In this document: piece by piece, positions 1-7,300 of the stretch
Numbering within the stretch: position 1 is the stretch's first letter
How the letters are laid out: every line of letters begins with the position of its first letter
Translations under genes and position numbers: made by a program
Source of the DNA: Spirogloea muscicola
Lineage: Eukaryota; Streptophyta; Zygnematophyceae; Spirogloeales; Spirogloeaceae
DNA length: 10,329 nt
Direction of reading: 5' to 3'
Assembly (NCBI GenBank): GCA_009602725.1
Contig: WELB01000004.1
Span: 854,174-864,502 of the forward strand
Notes under the pieces: generated by a model
The model's input: the letters and a program-made list of their open reading frames with translations, nothing else
What the model was told of the DNA's origin: nothing
The model's database searches: none

Positions 1-1376
1 CCGCCGCTCCTCCCCCTCCTCGCCCCTCCCCCGCCCCGCCCGTCGCCGTCTCCCTGCGCGCCAAGTGGCAAGGCACGTCCCTGCTGCTCGAAGCCGGGTG
101 AGCCCACCTCTCGCCCCTCGCCACCGCCCTCCTCCTTCCGCCCACCCGTGGCCCCCGCCTGGGCTGCTGCTCCCTTGCGCTCGGGGCCGCGCTGACAGGG
201 CATGCCAGTGCACCCCATCCCCTACCTTCACTACCCTCACGGCTCAGCCGCCTCGGCCCTTCTTGCTCTTGCGCTTCACGCATACCCTCTTTCCTCCTCG
301 CCCTCCAGGGAGGCCATTGCTCGGGCTGGCGGAGATCGCCTCTGGCGGTTCGTCGAGAGCTGGGTTGCTCAGGCCGAGCAGGGCAGGAATGGCTCCCTGA
401 CAGAGGCAGACTGCGTAGGCCGCATCCTGGCCTGCGCCGGGACGCTGCTGGGAGACCAGCTGACCACGCTGGTGGGCCTGTCTCTGCGCCTGCGCACCGA
501 GTCGGTGGCGCTCGTGCCCTACCGGCAGCTGGCTCGCCAGTCGCTGGCACGCGCCGGCCTGCTGGCCAGCCCAGCGCAGGGGGATCTGGACCGGTGGACT
601 GTGAGCGCGGAGCCCCCCGCAGCGGAAGGCCGCCACTGCTGCTGGGTGGATGTCGGCGCCAGTGCACACCTCTACACCCCCACTGACGTCTCCGCATGGC
701 TGGCAAGCTTGATGTCAAGGTGCAAGCTTCTGCCTGCAACCGGCAGACCCCTGGCCTCAGGCAGTGAGCCGAGCCTCTCTCATTGACCAGAGGTGCCGAA
801 ACGCGACTGACAACGGCTGAACAGGGCTTGTGTGGGGGTGCAGGGAGGTCCCCGGGTGGCAGGAGGAGCAGTCAGTCGGTGCAACCACAGTCGGCCACGT
901 CTATCCTGGGGGTGAGGCAGCAGCGAGCGTGGCCGTGCTGTACGGGGCGCTGGGTTCGGCCTGCTTTGCACCACTGCACCGACCCCTTGCAGAAGCTGCA
1001 AAGAAGGTGTGTCAAGTGCCTCAAGCTGTGCAGATCCCTGCGTCATAGGAGACTGTCTGTCCGCCTGTGATGGCCGCCACTCGCGCTTTCTCTACTGCTG
1101 CAGAGTCAGGATTGCAGGAGCTGTCGCTATCCAGCAATTTGTGTATCCTCTGCCATGTGCAACTTGGGCTCCCTGATTACCTTTGCCATAGTGGTGCACT
1201 GCAGGGCAGTCTCAGGTACATATACAGGCCCCTCCTCCCTGTGGAATGCCAGCTCTCGGCAGAGACCTGCAGTGCGCTTGGCATAGACAGTGTTGTCACA
1301 CTCCCTGGATACGGAGTGGAGCTGGCACTGAAGAACATGGAGTACAAGGCAATGGACGACAGCCATGACCGTGCCG
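1..1376 (+). other. UGGT: UGGT exons 1-4: end of signal region and first thioredoxin-like domain
   Basis: Exons <1-97, 309-719, 844-1006 and 1205-1376 encode residues 1 to about 280 of the visible protein. Exon 1 begins with an Ala/Pro-rich stretch, probably the end of or just after the signal peptide. It then reads [16 protein letters not shown], the family's typical mature N-terminal start, where a thioredoxin-like domain begins. Exon 2 carries [10 protein letters not shown] and CCWVDVG. Exon 3 carries [20 protein letters not shown]. Exon 4 carries RYIYRPLLP and [18 protein letters not shown], one of the best conserved UGGT stretches. Donors are gtgagc, gtgcaa, gtgtgt and gtgaag. The exon 2/3 junction was chosen because 719 and 844 are the pair that keeps phase; nearer acceptors at 872 and 891 do not. 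This part belongs to the folding-sensor half, not the enzyme active site. Confidence 0.88.
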
Positions 1377-4300
1377 GTGAAGTGTCTCTACTCGTTGAGG
1401 GGCCTAGGGCAGCGGGGGTAGGGGGCGGGGGCCGGGCGGTGAGGGGGGGGCCATCATGTTGTTGGCATGGCGGGGGTGGCGAAATAGGCTTCTCTGTTGC
1501 GGGGGTGAGGTGAAAGTACTACTGGGGTCTGCTCATCATTCTGGGTTGCTGGGTCAGTCTGACAAGAAAGAAGGTGTTCAAGGGCTCCCTGACATGGCAT
1601 GCTCTCTCGACCAAGTGCAGGAGGAGCTGGCAGCAGTGAGAGCACCGAAGACAACTCAATGGAGGATGTGAAAGGATTCAACTTCCAGCACTTGCTTGTA
1701 AGGTCCTGGGGGGCCTGACCAAGCCATGTCAGTCATAGATGTTCCAGCCTAAAAGCTCAGGGGTTGAGGCCTGATTGGAGCAATGAGATATCACATCACA
1801 AGAGCCATGCAGGAGAGACTTGACTGACTTAAACAGCCCGCGTGCGCACAATTCATAACGTCTTGGAGCTGGCATTGTGTGTCAGGAGCGGAAAGCTCAC
1901 CTGACCGCGGAGCTTTTGACCTTCAGAGACCACCTCATGTCCTCCGATGACATCTCTGAGAAAGTCAATGTGTGGGATATAAAAGGTACAACTCACGTCA
2001 GTCATGATGTGCTCATGTACTCAGCACATTGTCTGGCCGGTGCTACTAATGTACTGATGACTTGGCCCTGCCCCACCAGCTCTGTCCGAGGATATCCAGC
2101 TTTGTGTGTTCGTTGCCAGGACTCTGAATGTCCTGCGCATCATTGCATGACCCTCTCCTGAGTTGCCCTCTGTTCCCTGTGTGTGCGCAAACATGCAGAC
2201 CTCGGTTTACAGGCTTCACAACGAATAGCACTAGCTGCGGATCCTCTGCAACTCATGCAGGAGATGAACCAGAACTTCCCGAACCTTGTGTCCTCCCTCT
2301 CAAGGACCAAGGTTAGCTGCTTTGCTAGGAAAGGCTGATGTGTCATCCTTATGCAATGGGACCGCTCTCCTGGGCAGGTTGCGGGTGCTTCACAGGGTGG
2401 CCATACATGCTTCTCCCCGAGTTCGTTGTCGACTGATCAATGTGTGCATGTGTCAGCTCAACAGGACCATAGCTGATGAGATTGGTCAGAATCAGCGTAT
2501 GATGATGGCGGGCCGTAACCTTCTTGCTCTGAACGGCGCTCTTCTGAGCCTTGACTCCCTCGATCTTTTCTCGTACGTGTGCTCATGCAAATGTCTCCCT
2601 CTGCTGGTGACATCTGCACAGACGTCTGACCTTGCACTCCTCGCTCGCAGGGGAGTTGTGTGCATTTGAGTGTGATGACTGTTGGGAGCACTCTTGTTTC
2701 TCAGGCTGCTGGAGCTCTTGAGACAGGAGCTTACTGTTGCCGAGGATTTGAAGAAGTTGCAGGTGGGCACCACCAGTCCCAGTTGCTCGCATGCTGCTGC
2801 TGCTGGTAGCATCAGAGCACAGTCCTGATGCAAGCTCTGCTGATATCGTGAGCCTTTGTCTTTGACATTGTTCGTCAGCTGCCAGCAGAGGCGGTGAAGC
2901 GCCTCATGCTGCTGCCAGGGGCAGGCGAAAGCCGAAGCCCTAGGATCGACCACCGGCTGCACGATCAGCACGTTCACTACCTCAACAACATCGAGGCCGA
3001 TGCTCGATACCGTACCTGGCGCACTGCGCTCAATGAGGTGAGGTACAGCTATTGCCAAACCCTTGGGGCCCCTGAGGTGCTGATGCATGGCATCACAAAG
3101 TTTGGCCAATCCCTAACAAAGATGAAGCTGCTGCTGACTCAGAGCCGCTGTGAAAGTCAGCCAAGGCCTGTGGAGATGGTTTGAAGGATAAGACCTTCTA
3201 CACTGGTGAAGCCTCAGGCAGGAGAGCTTTGAGGTCAACAGCCCATGCCCTTTAGGTGCAGAGCCTGACTGTTGCCCTCCTGAGCACGTGTTTGCAGCTC
3301 CTCATGCCAGCGTATGCTGGTCAGATCCGTGCCGTGCGCAAGAACCTCTTCCATGCAGTCTACATCATCGACCCAGCTACTCCTGCTGGCCTCCAGGTGT
3401 GCCTTGGCATCTCTCACAACTCTGCTCTGTCAAATTCTCAGCTGACTCTTGCAAAGAGTGAGGGTACGCTGATTGCCTAACCAGGAGTCCTCTGGTTAGC
3501 AGTGCAGCGAGGGTCACTTGGTGCCTGAGGCATGAAGCATTCTTGTGCAGGTTGTGGAGGCAATCATGGATCAGTTCCAGAGGTTCCTCCCAGTGCGTTC
3601 TGCTGTAATGCTGGCTGCAACAGATGTGTTACGGCAGATGGAACAGCATGGCAGCGACCTTCTGCCAGTAGCTGAGCCGAGCCCATCAGATATGGTAGGA
3701 GGCTGCCAGTAGCACTGATCCTTCTGCTCCAGTACTTTATGTGTGCTAGCACAGGTGCTACGTGCTGCCTGCTTGCTTCTCTGCCCCTTGAGCTACTATG
3801 CCGTTTCACTATCACAACACCTCTTATCTGTTACAAGTGTGCTGCTTCTGTCAGGTCATTCGAGCATTCCTGTATCTCCGAGACAACTTTGAGATGCGAG
3901 CTGCATTTGATTTCCTCGTCAATGTGAGGTTCTTTGCTTTCTGTCAAATCGACAACCATGTTCAGTTTCCGTGTTTCACCAGTGTGACCCCTGTCTTTGC
4001 CTAGCTTCGCTGAAGCTGTCCACCCTTACTTGTATTCATGCCGTGCTAAGTTCTGGAGGTCAATCATCATGATGTGCAATCATGAGACAATGGTGACCGC
4101 AAGTCTCGCCCATGGGGCTGTGTTTGCAGATTGGGCAGCTGCAGGAGGAGGTTTACAGCGACGAGTCATTTGAGGACCCTGTAGCTTACACAGTGGTTGA
4201 GTCTGCCTTTACAAAAGCCATGGGGTATTGATAGCCTGCACCACACCCTGTCCTTGCCCACTGACCAGATTGAAGATCTGTTGGACTGTGCTCGGCTGCA

Positions 4301-7300
4301 ACCAACCACAGCGAGAGTGCTCCATCTTCCATCAAGCACGTTTTGCATAGGCCTTGGCGATGAAGGCCTGATGATGGCAGTGAGGCTGATGTGCAGGTCG
4401 CAAAGAGCTAGGTACAGCGAAGACCAAGCTTTGGGGGTCCTGCGAGATCTGGGAGAGAGTGAGGCGTATGCAGCTCTTGCTGCTAATAGCAGCGCAGCAG
4501 TCTTCAAGCTCGGCCTCTCCCGATCCCTGCCATGCCTCCTCTTCAATGGCATCCTCACCACTTCGGCTGGTGTATGTACAAGCACCCATGCCTCCATGCT
4601 AGTCTGCTTTGAGCATGAGCCGCAAAGAACATCTATATGTTCACACAAACTCTGAATGAATTTTGTCTTTGCCCAGGTGTTAGAGGGTGCTGTGGATGGC
4701 ATGGGGGACGAGATGCCCAAGGTGCAGGAAGCCGTGTACTATGGAAGGTTCACAACCCGCACGGACGCGCTGAGTTTCTTCTTGGACGACTCTGCTGTGA
4801 CGCGATACAATGCCAAAGTGAGGGGCCTACATGTTGCTTCTCTTGTGCCCTGCATTGCAGGAAAGGCAGTTCCGCTGTCAGCGGTACTGATAGCGTGGCT
4901 CTGGCTGCTTGCAGATCTTGGGAGCAGATGGCAGCAAGGTCTACGTCTCCCTTGTTGACGCGTTGCAGCATCCCACCGTGGCAGAGCTGCCTTACCTGCA
5001 CACAGCAGATAGTATGTGGTAGCACATTCCTACACACCTGCCATGCTCGTCCTTGCGCGCCCTAGTGGCTCCCTGGTTGGTCCCACACAGCAGCAGCCAT
5101 GAACCTCGTTGAGGAGATGCAAACGATTTGTGACCTGGTGACCTGATCTCCATGTTGTACTGGCATGCCTGCACATGATTGAGGAGCAGCGGAGGACAAT
5201 GTGAAGCCGCTCACATACTGGGTGTTGGCTGACCTGACGGCTGCATCCGGCCTCTCACTGCTCCGTCAGGCACTTCGCCATCTTGTGCGTAGAGCAAGTC
5301 CTTGCGGCCCTTGTGACTCAGGCTCTCTGCATCTGCTGCTCGATCCGCACTTACCGCAGCATTGAGTGACATTTGGAGGCAGAGCTGCCACTACACCATA
5401 GTGTAATGTAGTGGACTGCCATGCTGCACTTTTCATGAAAGCAGGAGGACGGGAGCGAGGAAGCACTGCAGTCTCGGGTAGCAGTGCTTCACAACGCTCC
5501 TAGACAGGAGCAAGGTCACGCTTCTCCCAATGACACCCTGGTTGCGAGAGTGGTCGTTGCAGCCCTGAGGCTGCCAAGGTAAGGCGAGTCTCTCCTGTTA
5601 GTGACATATACCAAACAGGGACGTCAACGAAGAGCCTGTAGGTGCGTCGTGTTAACTGATTTGTGTGGGCCTGGTACTGTCTGTGGCAGTAGACGAGCCA
5701 AGTTGGTACCCTTCCTCCGGAGCCTGCTGTCCAGCCCAGGAGTTGAAAGCCTTACTGAAGAGGCTGCTTTGAAGCTGGCGCACGACTTTGGCCTTCAAGA
5801 GAACAGTCTCCAGAGTCTGCTCTCTGAGTGGGAATCTGCTACACAGTCTATGATGGAGGTGCACTCTGGCGTCAGCAGAAGCTTTTTTGTCATGAGCATA
5901 GTCTTGGCTCGGGGAAAATGTGGCAGCCATAGCACAAGAGCTCATGGTGGATCGTCTGATGCCTCTTCCTGTTTTGGCAGCTAGTGGACATTGTTCGCAG
6001 CACTTTGAAGATCGCACCTGGACAGAGTGGGCTCATCACCAATGGCAGGGTGCGGAACCCCTGCCTGATCTGGTGAAAGCTGCAGGCTATCACCTCAGCT
6101 GGCACGAGGTGCATCAAATACAAGGCCTGAAGCCGTGGTATTGCCAGCAGGTGCTACTGGTAGATCCGGACGAGCTCCAGGCCGAAGATCTGCAGCTGAT
6201 GGGGAGGATGGAGCTTGAGAAGAAGGCCAGGAGCGTGCAAGAGATCATCCAGAATGTCTCGTGGCAGGAGCTTGAGCCAGACGTTCTGACAAGGCAAGCG
6301 GCAGTCTGTCCGTAAAGAGGACCTCTGCAGTGTCACTGGCACTGCAGTCTTACAAAACCAGTGGCTGATTCTGATCTGCAGTGATTTCTTGAGCACTGCA
6401 ATAATGGGCGCAGCTTCGGCAAGCTCTACCAGCATCAAGAGCTCGCAGACGGCTCGCTTCAGCATGCTTGCTGTTGAGCACAGGTGGGGCAGTCCAAAGG
6501 ACTGAGATCAGCCTGCCCGTTGAACTGCATGAGTTGCACCAGGTCAGCAGAGCTCAGCTTGCCTGACAAAAAAATCTTGGCCATGGCAGCGGGATTGTGC
6601 GGGAGGAGCCCGGCTCAGTGCTGTCAATAGATGCTGTGCTTGATCCCCTCAGCGCAGAGGCTCAGAGACTTGTCCCCCTGCTGCTCCTGACCCAGTCCTA
6701 CTTCCGGCCTTCGTTACGCGTTGTCCTCAATCCCTCAGTTGATTTCCTTTCCCTAACCCCTATCCCTCTCCCTAGAAAGGGATGCTGTCATCAGCCTCGT
6801 GACATGCTCAATACCTACGAGAAGGTGGCTGTGCCAATGATGAGCCACCTAGTTGTACTATCACTGACCAAGTTGTGATGTACACAGGCTAATCTTGCGG
6901 ATGTGCCACTTAAAAACTTCTACCGAGCTGCTGTGCCCAGCAAGGTAAGCCGCCACCCGCTGCATGGCTTTAACTTTTCTACACGGACAATGAATGTAGC
7001 TGGTAACATCAGCAAGTGCATGACAGGTGGAACCCTGGGCCGATGGCATGCTCGACCTTGGAACTCAAGTAACCTTCGCAAGACTTCCCCAGTCCCGCCT
7101 TCTCACCTTGAATGTGCACACCCCAGAAGCGTGGCTGGTCGAGCCAACCATCGCCGTGTAAGTTGCTCTGCGGGCCTGGAAGCGGCATGCCTGCTAGCTG
7201 TGACGAGTTGTCTCTCCTTCTCCTGATGTTCTGGGGCTCATGAGAGAATGGTTCTACAGGTATGACCTCGACAACATCATTCTAGAGAAGGTGCCGTCTG

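Noticed and set aside
202-786. Single-exon + strand gene of 194 codons starting at 202
   Set aside because: Only 309-719 of it is UGGT coding; the ATG at 202 lies in intron 1, and the end reads into intron 2.
871-891. Nearer acceptors for exon 3 at 872 or 891
   Set aside because: Neither agrees in phase with the exon 2 donor at 720; the acceptor giving a start at 844 does.
2492-3109. Minus-strand open frame of 205 codons
   Set aside because: It lies antisense to three well-supported UGGT exons (8-10) and shows no recognisable domain.
4225-4396. Reading frame through 4197-4655 taken as one exon
   Set aside because: The part before 4397 has no UGGT likeness; splicing 4224 to 4397 joins FTKAMG to [11 protein letters not shown] in phase.
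4166-4720. Minus-strand open frame of 184 codons
   Set aside because: Antisense to UGGT exons 14-16; the conserved [19 protein letters not shown] is on the + strand.
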